Made by a program: the position numbers and the translations under genes. Positions 20,307-28,669 of a DNA stretch of 64,000 nt are shown in pieces (position 1 is the stretch's first letter; the number at the start of each line of letters is the position of its first letter). The stretch comes from Cryobacterium sp. MP_M3 (GTDB lineage Bacteria; Actinomycetota; Actinomycetes; Actinomycetales; Microbacteriaceae). The notes below the pieces were generated by a model, which was given only the letters and a program-made list of their open reading frames with translations, ran no database searches and had not been told where the DNA came from. Where the stretch lies: contig NZ_JADOVI010000006.1 of assembly GCF_015752155.1 (NCBI RefSeq), forward strand, positions 124,001-188,000, in the 5' to 3' direction.

Positions 20307-21749
20307 TCAGGGCGCCAGGGCGGGCGGTTCCCGGATGCCGAACTCGTCGCGCAGCACGAGGGTGGCGGCGTGCCAGCCGTTCATGCCGTGTACAGCCGGT
20401 CCGGGCGGCGTCGACGCCGAGCAGAGGTAGAGGCCGGGCACGGGGGTCTTCCACGGCCGGGTTGAGACGACGGGCCGTTTGACGAGCTGCCGCAGGGTGA
20501 CCTGCCCGCCGAGGATGTCCCCGCCGACGAGGTTCGGGTCGACCTGGCTCATCCCCCGCGCTGTGGAGGATGCGGTCGCCAGGATGGTGTCCCGGAACCC
20601 GGGTGCGAACTCCTCGATCCGCCGCACGATGGCCTCCGACCGGTCGGCGTCCGACCCCGGCGGAACGTGAGTGTACGCCCAGAGCACCTGCTGTCCGTTC
20701 GGCGCCCGGGTCGAGTCGAGCACGCTCGGCTGGGTGACCAGCACGAACGGATGCTCCGGCAGCCGCCCCAGCGCCACCTCTCGTTCCGCTCCGATCACCG
20801 CGGCCCGGCTGCCGCCGAGGTGCACCGTCGGTGCGAGGGCCAGCTCGGGGTTCGCCCACGGCACCGGGCCGGACAGGGCGACGTCGAGCTTGGCGATCCC
20901 GCTGCCGTAGCGGAAGCGTGCCAGCGCCCGACGGTACCCGGTCGGCAGGGCGTCCCCCGCGAACCGGTCCAGGAAGGCCGGTGACGTGTCGAGCAGGGTC
21001 ACCCGGGCCGGCTCCAGGTCGCCGGGGACCCGCACCTCCCGGCCGAGGTCGAGCCGGCCGCCGTGCGCGATGATGTCGGCGACCATGGCGTCGGCGATGG
21101 CCTGCGACCCGCCGACCGGGTAGCCCCAGCCGGCCCCATGGGCGTGGGCGGCGAGCAGCAGCCCGGCGCCGGCGGTGGCCAGCGACGGCTGGCGCCCGGG
21201 CGCGTGCGCGGCCACCCCGGCGAACAGCGCCTGCGCCGGCTCGCCGCGGAGGATCCCCCGCTGGAATTCCGTGCCGAGTCCCGCGACCCGAAGTCCGAAG
21301 ACGAGGGCCGCGACCGGATCGTCGGGCCAGCGGAGCAGCTGGTTCCCGGTCAGGGCGACGACGCCGTCGAGACGGTTGAGCACCGGCTGGAACAACCGGG
21401 ACCAGGCCCGGCCGTCCCGGCCGAGGCCGTCCGCCGTGCGGTCCAGGCTCCGATAGGCGACGGCAGCCCGCGCGCCGTCGAGGGGATGCGCGTAGGACAC
21501 CTCCGGGATGATGAACGGCACCCGTGCGGTGAGCCCGAACGCCAGGAAGAACGGGGAGGCGAGCGCGGCCGGGTGCACCGCCGAGCCGACGTCGTGCCGG
21601 AACCCGGGAAGCGTCAGTTCCTCGGTGCGGAGCGCCCCTCCGGCCGTTCCGGCCAGCTCGGTGACGTGCACCGAGAGTCCCGCCCTGGCCAGCACGACCG
21701 CCGCGGCGAGCCCGTTGGGCCCGGCCCCCACGACGTTGACGTCAGGCAC
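20307..21749 (-). CDS. FAD-dependent oxidoreductase of the phytoene-desaturase/PYROXD2 type
   Basis: This 480-residue protein begins with the FAD motif VVGAGPNGLAAAVVLARAG and ends with GLYLCSASTPPGPAVHGMNG, the C-terminal FAD signature of the NAD(P)/FAD oxidoreductases related to CrtI and PYROXD2. The substrate is not evident. It is separate from the carotenoid operon and on the other strand, so carotenoid work is possible but unproven. Its GTG start (21749) overlaps the end of the lipase-maturation-factor-like gene by eight bases, so the two are co-transcribed. Confidence 0.85.
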   Translation of the reverse strand: MPDVNVVGAGPNGLAAAVVLARAGLSVHVTELAGTAGGALRTEELTLPGFRHDVGSAVHPAALASPFFLAFGLTARVPFIIPEVSYAHPLDGARAAVAYRSLDRTADGLGRDGRAWSRLFQPVLNRLDGVVALTGNQLLRWPDDPVAALVFGLRVAGLGTEFQRGILRGEPAQALFAGVAAHAPGRQPSLATAGAGLLLAAHAHGAGWGYPVGGSQAIADAMVADIIAHGGRLDLGREVRVPGDLEPARVTLLDTSPAFLDRFAGDALPTGYRRALARFRYGSGIAKLDVALSGPVPWANPELALAPTVHLGGSRAAVIGAEREVALGRLPEHPFVLVTQPSVLDSTRAPNGQQVLWAYTHVPPGSDADRSEAIVRRIEEFAPGFRDTILATASSTARGMSQVDPNLVGGDILGGQVTLRQLVKRPVVSTRPWKTPVPGLYLCSASTPPGPAVHGMNGWHAATLVLRDEFGIREPPALAP

Positions 21750-23181
21750 GGGCCCGACCGGCGAGGGACACCGGCGCGACGAGGAGGCCTACCTCCGATC
21801 GAATCCACCAGTCGTGGGAGGCCCGGCGTTCTGCCGGGGTCGAGAACCGGTACAGGTAGACCCGGGCGCGGATCTGCCGGGGCGGGGCATCCGGGAACGG
21901 GTTCACCCGCAGCATCCGCAGGGTGGGGCGGTCGCCCTCGAGCAGTCGGACCAGGAACGTCTCGAACCAGCGGGTGTCGCGTGCGCCTAGGGCGAGGAAC
22001 CACATCAGCCAGTCCAGGCGCAGGTGGTAGGGAGCGAATTGGCGCGGCAGCCGCCCCGGTGCGCCCGGCTTGCCCCGGAACTCGTAGGTGAGCCAGCCGG
22101 CCTCGTCGCGAGGGTCGGCCGCGTCGCTGCCCTCGACGACCACCTCGAACCGTTCCTTGGTGACCGTGCCGAAGGCACCGTAGGCGTTCACCAGGTGGTA
22201 GCGGTTGAAGCTCGCGTTCATCAGCTGCCGCTGGGCGAAGAGGTTCCGGAAGGGCCGGTAGCTGAGTACCAGCAGGAAGAGCGTCGCGGCCAGCACCACC
22301 ACTTCGAACCAGATCGGTGCGGCCGGGGACTGCCCCGCCGCCGGGATCCCGGGCAGCACGGCCCGGAAGGCGTTGTCGTCGATGGCGGAGAAGGCGAGCA
22401 CGATCGTGATCCAGTTCAACCAAGCGAAGTTGCCGGTGAACACGAGCCAGAGCTGGGTCAGCACGATGATCACGGCCGCGACGGATGCGACCGGTTGGGG
22501 CGCGAAGAGGAAGAACGGCACCACGAGTTGCGCGAAGTGGTTGCCGATGACCTCGCCGCGGTGGAACCATTTCGGCAGGTTGTGCACGTACCAGCTGACC
22601 GGGTTCGGCATCGGCTGGGTCTCGTGGTGGTAGAACAGTGCGGTCAGGTCCCGCCACTCCCGCCCGCCGCGGATCTTGATCATCCCGGCGCCGAATTCGA
22701 GCCGGAACAGCAGCCAGCGGCAGAAGATGATCATGGTGATCGGCGGGGCGACCTCGTTCGATCCGAGGAAGGCCATCACGAAGCCGGCCTCGAGCAGGAG
22801 GCTCTCCCAGCCGAACGAGTAGAACGTCTGGCCGACGTTGACGATGGACAGGTATCCGGCCCAGAGCAGCAGGAAGGCGACCAGCGGCAGCCAGGGCGGT
22901 CCGAGCTGCGGCAGGCCGACCACCAGCGCGGCGGACAGGGCCGCGCCCGACCAAGCCAGGATCCGCAGCATCCGGTCGGAGTACCGCCAGTGGAACAGGC
23001 TCGGCGACTGGCGGAACCTGATGCGGGCGACGAAGGCCGGCACCGGGAGCAGACCGTGCTCTCCGAGCAGGGCCGGGAACTGGTTGACGGCCGAGATGAA
23101 GCCGATCAGGTAGCACGCGGCGACGCCGCGCTGCAGCACCTGCCGCGCGATCTCGTAATCTCCCGCATTGAACCAGTCCAT
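21742..23181 (-). CDS. Lipase maturation factor family membrane protein
   Basis: This 479-residue protein has about eight or nine hydrophobic segments in its first 300 residues. It matches the LMF1 family: DWFNAGDYEIARQVLQRG, QTFYSFGWESLLLEAGF, FRLEFGAGMIKIRGG, WYHHE-like FYHHETQPMPNPVSWY, and the C-terminal soluble part with PYHLRLDWLMWFLALG. Vertebrate LMF1 folds lipases; the bacterial role is unknown. The start is ATG 23181. It is the first gene of a two-gene unit with the FAD oxidoreductase. Confidence 0.88.
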   Translation of the reverse strand: MDWFNAGDYEIARQVLQRGVAACYLIGFISAVNQFPALLGEHGLLPVPAFVARIRFRQSPSLFHWRYSDRMLRILAWSGAALSAALVVGLPQLGPPWLPLVAFLLLWAGYLSIVNVGQTFYSFGWESLLLEAGFVMAFLGSNEVAPPITMIIFCRWLLFRLEFGAGMIKIRGGREWRDLTALFYHHETQPMPNPVSWYVHNLPKWFHRGEVIGNHFAQLVVPFFLFAPQPVASVAAVIIVLTQLWLVFTGNFAWLNWITIVLAFSAIDDNAFRAVLPGIPAAGQSPAAPIWFEVVVLAATLFLLVLSYRPFRNLFAQRQLMNASFNRYHLVNAYGAFGTVTKERFEVVVEGSDAADPRDEAGWLTYEFRGKPGAPGRLPRQFAPYHLRLDWLMWFLALGARDTRWFETFLVRLLEGDRPTLRMLRVNPFPDAPPRQIRARVYLYRFSTPAERRASHDWWIRSEVGLLVAPVSLAGRARA

Positions 23182-23230
23182 GGTGGATTCACCATAGGCC
23201 CGCCCGCACCGGCCTTCAATGGGTTCCGAG

Positions 23231-23272
23231 GCCCGGGCGGGTCGAGGGCGTACTCCCTGGTCCCGCCCGGGC
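23231..23272 (-). terminator. Hairpin terminator after the secreted beta-propeller gene
   Basis: A perfect 11-bp GC-rich inverted repeat (GCCCGGGCGGG at 23231-23241 with its complement at 23262-23272) begins six bases beyond the beta-propeller gene stop on the minus strand. It has a 20-nt loop and no clear U-run. Confidence 0.55.
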
Positions 23273-23277
23273 GGGCC

Positions 23278-24273
23278 CTAGCGCTGAACCTGCACGATCT
23301 TGTACGGGACGGCGTCTGTGCCCGGGGTTCCGAACCGAGCGTTGACGGCGTACAGGGCACCGCACGGCCCGAAGTCGATGGTGGTGGGGACCTCGAAATC
23401 AGGGTCCGTCAGCGTGCGCACGAACGTCGCCTCCGTTCCATCCGAGGACAGGCGGAGTTCGGCGATGCTGTTCTCGCGGTTCTGCACGACGTAGAGCGTG
23501 CGGCCCTTGAGCAGCAACCCGTCGGCGGCGGTCACGTCACCACCCGTGATTGTGATCCGGGTGGCCTCACCGCTGGACACGTCGACCAGGTACAGGGCGC
23601 TGCCCGACCCGTCCGGATCAGCGGACTGTCCAAGGACGAGAGTGTCGTCATCGAACGCGGCGATGCCGTTGCCGTTGAACGAGCCGGGAGGCGCGAGCAC
23701 GAAGTCACCGCCGAGCGGGATCTCCCGCGGCTCGCCGACGGTGTCTCCGTGCACCGGGAGCGCATAGATCACGGCCCGCTGGGAGTCGGTGAAGTAGGCG
23801 GTGTCGTCGGCGACGGTGAGGTCGTTCACGAATCCGGCTCCCGGGATGTCGCGAACGGCGACCTCCGCGCCGGACCGGCGATCGTAGGCGCGGAGTTCGC
23901 CCGAGGGCCCGCCGGCGACGAGGAGCAGAGGACCGGCGATCTTGAGGCCGACCGCCGGGTCGCCGTCGGCCGCGACCAGGGGTGCGGTTTGACCGGTTCG
24001 GAGGTTCGCGGTGACTATCGTGCCGTCGACCAGGGAGCCGGCATAGGCCGTCTTCCCCTTCACCACGATTCCCTCCGGCTGGAAGCCGAGATCGCCGGCA
24101 ACGGCGTCGTTGGGCAGGGTGATGGTTTCGGGAAAGCGCGCCGGTGAGTCGTTCGAATCGTCGGCACGTGCCGGGGACGCGATGGCGAAAGTGAGCCCGA
24201 TCGCGGCCGCAGCGATGGCGATGCGGCCGGGCGTGGATCGATGTACCGGGTGAGAGCGAACAGTGGTTTTCAT
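23278..24273 (-). CDS. Secreted SMP-30/NHL-like beta-propeller protein
   Basis: This 331-residue protein begins with a classic signal peptide: basic MKTTVRSHPVHRSTPGR, a hydrophobic core and SPARADD as cleavage region. The mature part repeats blade-like units (FQPEGIVVKGKTAYAGSL, GFVNDLTVADDTAYFTDSQ, AADGLLLKGRTLYVVQN), typical of SMP-30/strictosidine-synthase-like or NHL propellers. No catalytic residues stand out, so it may be a binding protein or lactonase. AGGAG lies just before ATG 24273. It is divergent from the LacI-led operon. Confidence 0.75.
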   Translation of the reverse strand: MKTTVRSHPVHRSTPGRIAIAAAAIGLTFAIASPARADDSNDSPARFPETITLPNDAVAGDLGFQPEGIVVKGKTAYAGSLVDGTIVTANLRTGQTAPLVAADGDPAVGLKIAGPLLLVAGGPSGELRAYDRRSGAEVAVRDIPGAGFVNDLTVADDTAYFTDSQRAVIYALPVHGDTVGEPREIPLGGDFVLAPPGSFNGNGIAAFDDDTLVLGQSADPDGSGSALYLVDVSSGEATRITITGGDVTAADGLLLKGRTLYVVQNRENSIAELRLSSDGTEATFVRTLTDPDFEVPTTIDFGPCGALYAVNARFGTPGTDAVPYKIVQVQR

Positions 24274-24390
24274 CTTGACTCCTGAGGTTCTGATGGATGG
24301 GAAAACCGTGATGGCTGCCCATGAAAATACACTGAGAAATCGTCAGGTGCGACCATGGGCCTCCCGTGGGCGACGACTGCCGAAAATATA

Positions 24391-24435
24391 TTGACTCAAC
24401 TGACTAAACCGGTATAGTTGGCTAAACCGGTTCAG
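24391..24435 (+). promoter_or_regulatory. lacI-operon promoter overlapped by two LacI-type operators
   Basis: A -35 box TTGACT (24391-24396) is followed, 16 bases on, by TATAGT (24413-24418). Two near-identical palindromic sites, CTAAACCGGTATAG (24404-24417) and CTAAACCGGTTCAG (24422-24435), lie 18 bp apart centre to centre. The first covers the -10 box. CG-centred palindromes like these are typical LacI-family operators, so the LacI protein encoded 45 bp downstream probably represses its own operon here. No similar site was noticed upstream of the transporter genes. Confidence 0.75.
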
Positions 24436-24479
24436 TTGGCGGTGGCAATCCGCGGCTGGCGATCAATGAGGAGACCCCC

Positions 24480-25505
24480 GTGAGTGCTGAGAAGGTGACC
24501 ATCGCCGATGTGGCCAGGACGGCCGGCGTGAGCAAGGGCCTCGTCTCCTTCGCTCTGAACAACCGGCCAGGCGTCGGCGCGGAAACCCGGGTGCGCATCC
24601 TCCAGGTTGCCCAGGACCTCGGCTGGAAGCCGTCACTCCGAGCTCGCTCGCTTTCCACCCAGCGTTCCTTCGCGCTCGGCCTCGTGATCGCCCGGAACCC
24701 GGAGGTTCTCGCCTCCGACCCGTTCTTCCCGTCGTTCATCGCCGGCGTCGAATCGATCCTCGCCGCCGAACGCCGCGCGCTCGTGCTCAGCGTGGTGCCC
24801 GACGAGGAGACCGAGCTGCAGACCTACCGCTCGCTGGTCGCCGACGGGCGGGTGGACGGGGTCTTCCTCAGCGACCTGCGCCACAATGACGCCCGCATCC
24901 CGCTTCTCACCGAACTGGGCCTGCCCGCGGTCACCCTCGGCCGCCCCGACGGTGACAGCCCGTTCCCCGCGGTCACGGTCGATGACACGCCGGGGGTCAC
25001 GGCATCCGTTCGCTACCTCGCCGAGCTCGGTCACCGCCGCATCGCGCACGTCGCCGGCAGCCCGAACCTGCTGCACGGCACCCGCCGCCGCGAGGCGTTC
25101 GCCGCAGCGATGGCAGCGGCCGGCCTGCCTGAGGGGCAGACCGTGGAGACGGACTTCTCCGTGGGGGCCGGCTCCGACGCCACCCGTCAACTGCTCGGCC
25201 AGGCGATCCGGCCGACCGCCATCGTGTACGCCAACGATCCCATGGCGATCGCCGGGCTCGGCGTGGCGCACGAGCTCGGAATCCGGGTTCCGGAGGATCT
25301 CTCGATCACGGGTTTCGACGACATCGACTTCTGCCGCTACGTGTTCCCGCCGCTGACCACCGTCAGTGCGGCGCCGGCGGTGTGGGGCCGCGCCGCCGCG
25401 ACGACCCTGCTGCAGCTCATGGAGCACGGCCACGCCGATGACGTGGACCTGCCGGCAGCCCGGCTCATCATCCGAGGCTCGGCCGCCCCGCCCCTTCGCC
25501 CCTGA
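24480..25505 (+). CDS. LacI-family transcriptional regulator
   Basis: This 341-residue regulator has an N-terminal LacI helix-turn-helix (VTIADVARTAGVSKGLVSFA, LNNRPGVGAETRVRI) and a periplasmic-binding-protein-like effector domain (GLVIARNPE, YLAELGHRRIAHVAGSP, PEDLSITGFDDIDFCRYVFP). It should sense a sugar and repress the ABC importer/GH130 operon it heads. The start is GTG 24480 after GAGGAG. It is followed by the binding-protein gene with a 67 bp gap that contains a small GCAGCAG-GG-CTGCTGC hairpin. Confidence 0.92.
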   Translation: MSAEKVTIADVARTAGVSKGLVSFALNNRPGVGAETRVRILQVAQDLGWKPSLRARSLSTQRSFALGLVIARNPEVLASDPFFPSFIAGVESILAAERRALVLSVVPDEETELQTYRSLVADGRVDGVFLSDLRHNDARIPLLTELGLPAVTLGRPDGDSPFPAVTVDDTPGVTASVRYLAELGHRRIAHVAGSPNLLHGTRRREAFAAAMAAAGLPEGQTVETDFSVGAGSDATRQLLGQAIRPTAIVYANDPMAIAGLGVAHELGIRVPEDLSITGFDDIDFCRYVFPPLTTVSAAPAVWGRAAATTLLQLMEHGHADDVDLPAARLIIRGSAAPPLRP

Positions 25506-25572
25506 CCGACCGATTTTTTGCCAGAACTCACCCGCAGCAGGGCTGCTGCGATCCTAGGAAATGGAGAAAGAA

Positions 25573-26874
25573 ATGCACAGCAAGGGATTGACCCGGCGGA
25601 TCCTCGCCGTCACGGCCGCTTCGGCCACCGTGGTGCTGGCGCTCGGCGCCTGCGCCTCCGGCGGGACGAGCGGCGACGCCAGCACGGCGCGCGGCCCGAT
25701 CACGATCTGGTACTCGAACAATTCGAGCGAGATCGAGTGGGGCAAGCAGATGGTGACGGCATGGAACGCCGACCACCCGGACGAAAAGGTCAAGGCGCAG
25801 GAGATCCCGGCCGGAAAGAGCAGCGAGGAAGTCATCGGCGCTGCGATCACCGCCGGGAACGCTCCCTGCCTGATCTACAACACCGCCCCCGTGGCCGTGC
25901 CGCAGTTCCAGAAGCAGGGTGGACTCGTCGACCTGAGCAGCTTCAAGGACGGCGCCTCCTACATCGAGGACCGCAGCGGCGAGAACGCCGCGCAGTACAA
26001 GAGCGATGACGGCAAGTTCTACCAGATGCCGTGGAAGTCCAACCCTGTGATGATCTTCTACAACAAGGACATGTTCACCAAGGCCGGGCTCGACGCCGAG
26101 AACCCGTCGCTGGCCACCTACGACGAATTCCTGGCCACTGCCCGCACCCTCGTCTCCAGCGGCGCGGCCAAGAACGCGATCTTCCCGTCGCCGACGAGCG
26201 AGTTCTACCAGAGCTGGTTTGACTTCTACCCGCTGTACGCCGCCGAGAGCGGCGGCAAGCAGCTGGTCAAGGACGGCAAGGCCACCTTCGATGACGCCAC
26301 CGGCGTGAAGGTCGCCGAGTTCTGGAAGACCCTGTACACCGAGGGTCTCGCGAGCAAGGAGAAGTACCAGAGCGACTCCTTCGCTGACGGCGTCGCCGCC
26401 ATGTCGATCGTCGGCCCGTGGGCCGTGCCGGTCTACAAGGACAAGGTCAACTGGGGTGCTGTTCCCGTTCCGACCAGCGCGGGCACTGCGGCAGACAAGA
26501 CCTACACCTTCAGTGATGCCAAGAATGTCGCGATGTACTCGTCGTGCAAGAACCAGGCCACCGCCTGGGACGTGCTGAAGTTCTCGACCAGCAAGGCGCA
26601 GGACGGCCAGCTCCTCGACCTGACCGGCCAGATGCCTATCCGCGCCGACCTGCCGACCGCGTACCCGGAGTACTTCAAGGCCAACCCGGCCTACCTGCAG
26701 TTCGGTGACCAGGCCGCTCGCACGGTCGAGGTTCCCAACGTGTCCAACTCGGTCGAGGTGTGGCAGGACTTCCGCGACGCCTACTCCAAGTCGGTCATCT
26801 TCGGCGAGGGTGACGTGAAGAAGTCCCTTGCCGGCGCAGCCGAGAAGATCAACCAGTTGGTCGCGACGAAGTAG
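25573..26874 (+). CDS. Sugar ABC transporter substrate-binding lipoprotein
   Basis: This family 1 extracellular solute-binding protein has a lipoprotein signal with basic N-terminus (MHSKGLTRRI), a hydrophobic core and the lipobox LGAC (Cys27 from this start). The mature part carries GPITIWYSNNSSEIEWG and the family motif MPWKSNPVMIFYNKDMFTKA. It captures the sugar, probably a beta-mannoside or related oligosaccharide judging by the adjacent GH130 gene. I use ATG 25573, which follows GGAGAAAG; ATG 25561 is in frame and possible. Confidence 0.92.
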   Translation: MHSKGLTRRILAVTAASATVVLALGACASGGTSGDASTARGPITIWYSNNSSEIEWGKQMVTAWNADHPDEKVKAQEIPAGKSSEEVIGAAITAGNAPCLIYNTAPVAVPQFQKQGGLVDLSSFKDGASYIEDRSGENAAQYKSDDGKFYQMPWKSNPVMIFYNKDMFTKAGLDAENPSLATYDEFLATARTLVSSGAAKNAIFPSPTSEFYQSWFDFYPLYAAESGGKQLVKDGKATFDDATGVKVAEFWKTLYTEGLASKEKYQSDSFADGVAAMSIVGPWAVPVYKDKVNWGAVPVPTSAGTAADKTYTFSDAKNVAMYSSCKNQATAWDVLKFSTSKAQDGQLLDLTGQMPIRADLPTAYPEYFKANPAYLQFGDQAARTVEVPNVSNSVEVWQDFRDAYSKSVIFGEGDVKKSLAGAAEKINQLVATK

Positions 26875-26883
26875 CGTCTGCCA

Positions 26884-27837
26884 ATGTCCACCACCGCAAC
26901 AGCGAACCCGGCCGCCGGGAGATCCACTCGATCTCCCGGCGGGCGGGGCCCCCGCCGCCGCGCGCTCCTGGGCAAGAACCCGATCGGGCTCCTGCTCAGC
27001 GCGCCGTACCTCGTCTTCGTCATCGTCGTCTTCGCGTATCCGCTCGTCTTCGCCGTGTACATGGCCTTCCACGACTACTTCTTCGCCGCCCCCGGCGCCC
27101 AGGTCGACCGCCCGTTCGTCGGCCTCGCCAACTTCCAGGAGGTGCTCTCCGACCCGGCCGTGATTCGCTCATTCGGCAACGTCGGCGTCTTCCTGCTGAT
27201 CAACGTGCCGCTGACCGTGGTGCTCTCGCTTGTGCTCGCGACTGCCCTCAACAAGGCCGTCCACGGCCGCACGTTCCTGCGCGTGGCCTACTACGTGCCG
27301 TACGTGACGGCGAGCGTCGCTGTCGTCGGCGTATGGCTGTTCCTGTTCAGCGGGAGCGGCCTGGTCAACCAGTTGCTCGGCCCGCTCGCCCCTGATCCGT
27401 CCTGGCTGATCAGCCCGACCTGGGCGATGCCCACGATCGCCCTGTTCGTCACCTGGAAGCAGCTCGGTTTCTACATCCTGCTCTACCTGGCCGCACTGCA
27501 GAGCGTGTCCAAGGAACTCTACGAAGCCGCGTCGACCGATGGCGCCGGCGCCGTGCGCAGTTTCTTCTCCGTCACGATCCCCGGTGTGCGACCCGCGACG
27601 GTGCTCGTTCTCCTGCTCTCGACGGTGACCGGCGCGAACCTCTTCACCGAGCCGTACCTGCTCACCGGCGGCGGCGGCCCGAACGGGGCATCCACCTCGC
27701 CCGTGCTGCTCATGTACCAGAAGGGCATCGAGCAGGGCCACCCCGGCACTGCTTCGGCGATTGGAATCGTGCTCGTGATCGGAGTTCTCATCATCGCGTT
27801 CCTCCAGCGTAAGTTCGCGGGCGGTGACGAGTCATGA
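26884..27837 (+). CDS. Sugar ABC transporter permease (MalF type)
   Basis: This 317-residue permease has a Pro/Arg-rich cytoplasmic N-terminus and six predicted membrane segments. The EAA loop that contacts the ATPase reads EAASTDGAGAVRSFFSVTIP. It sits nine bases after the binding-protein stop and overlaps the second permease by four bases. No ATPase gene is in the operon, so like many actinobacterial sugar importers it probably uses a shared MsiK-type ATPase encoded elsewhere. Confidence 0.92.
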   Translation: MSTTATANPAAGRSTRSPGGRGPRRRALLGKNPIGLLLSAPYLVFVIVVFAYPLVFAVYMAFHDYFFAAPGAQVDRPFVGLANFQEVLSDPAVIRSFGNVGVFLLINVPLTVVLSLVLATALNKAVHGRTFLRVAYYVPYVTASVAVVGVWLFLFSGSGLVNQLLGPLAPDPSWLISPTWAMPTIALFVTWKQLGFYILLYLAALQSVSKELYEAASTDGAGAVRSFFSVTIPGVRPATVLVLLLSTVTGANLFTEPYLLTGGGGPNGASTSPVLLMYQKGIEQGHPGTASAIGIVLVIGVLIIAFLQRKFAGGDES

Positions 27838-28667
27838 GCCGCGGTCAGAACATCCTCCGCGGCGTCGTCCTGACGGTCGGCGCGGTCGCGTTCCTGTTCC
27901 CGTTCTACTACATGATCATCGGTTCGCTGCAGGCTTCGCCTGACTCGACCCCGGGCGGTGCGTTCCCGAACCCGGCCAACCTGACCCTCGAGAACTACAC
28001 CGACATCAACAGCCGGATCAACCTGATGCGGGGCCTGCTCAACTCGGGGATCTTCACCGGCGGAGTCATCGTCGGCACCCTCGTGTTCGGGGTTCTCGTC
28101 GGCTACGCGCTGGCCCAGCTGCAGTGGCGCGGTCGCGGAGTCACCTTCGCCCTCGTGCTCCTGGTGCAGGTCGTGCCGTTCCAGCTGCTGATGATCCCGC
28201 TCTACGTCATGATCGCCCGGGACTACGGCCTCGCCGACAACTACCTGGGCATGATCCTCCCGTTCGCGATCAACTCGACCGCCGTCATCATCTTCCGCCA
28301 GTACTTCCTCCAGGTTCCCCGGGACCTGTTCGACGCTGCGAGGATCGACGGGGCGGGCGAGCTCACCGTGCTGACGAAGATCGCCATCCCGCTCGTGCGG
28401 CCGGCGATCCTGACCGTCGTGCTGCTGACGTTCATCGGACCGTGGAACGAGTTCCTCTGGCCGTTCCTCGTCACCAAGGAGGCGTCGATGCAGCCCCTCG
28501 CGGTTGCGCTGGCCAACTACATCAGCAATGTGGCCGCCACCGCGGCCAATCCCTTCGGAGCCGTCCTCGCCGGAGCCTGCGTGCTCGCAGCCCCGGCAGT
28601 CCTGCTCTTCATCGTTTTCCAGCGACACTTTGTCTCCACTGATATCGGCTCCGGCGTGAAAGGTTAG
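27834..28667 (+). CDS. Sugar ABC transporter permease (MalG type)
   Basis: This 277-residue permease has six predicted helices and the EAA motif DAARIDGAGELTVLTKIAIP, followed by IGPWNEFLWPFLV. It forms the heterodimeric membrane channel with the preceding permease. ATGA overlap with that gene ensures coupled translation, and the GH130 gene begins two bases after its stop. Confidence 0.92.
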   Translation: MSRGQNILRGVVLTVGAVAFLFPFYYMIIGSLQASPDSTPGGAFPNPANLTLENYTDINSRINLMRGLLNSGIFTGGVIVGTLVFGVLVGYALAQLQWRGRGVTFALVLLVQVVPFQLLMIPLYVMIARDYGLADNYLGMILPFAINSTAVIIFRQYFLQVPRDLFDAARIDGAGELTVLTKIAIPLVRPAILTVVLLTFIGPWNEFLWPFLVTKEASMQPLAVALANYISNVAATAANPFGAVLAGACVLAAPAVLLFIVFQRHFVSTDIGSGVKG

Positions 28668-28669
28668 AA

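Noticed and set aside
20307..21749. Second carotenoid desaturase belonging to the pigment pathway
   Set aside because: It shares the CrtI/PYROXD2 fold but is on the opposite strand, coupled to a lipase-maturation-factor-like gene, and the crt operon already has a full CrtI.
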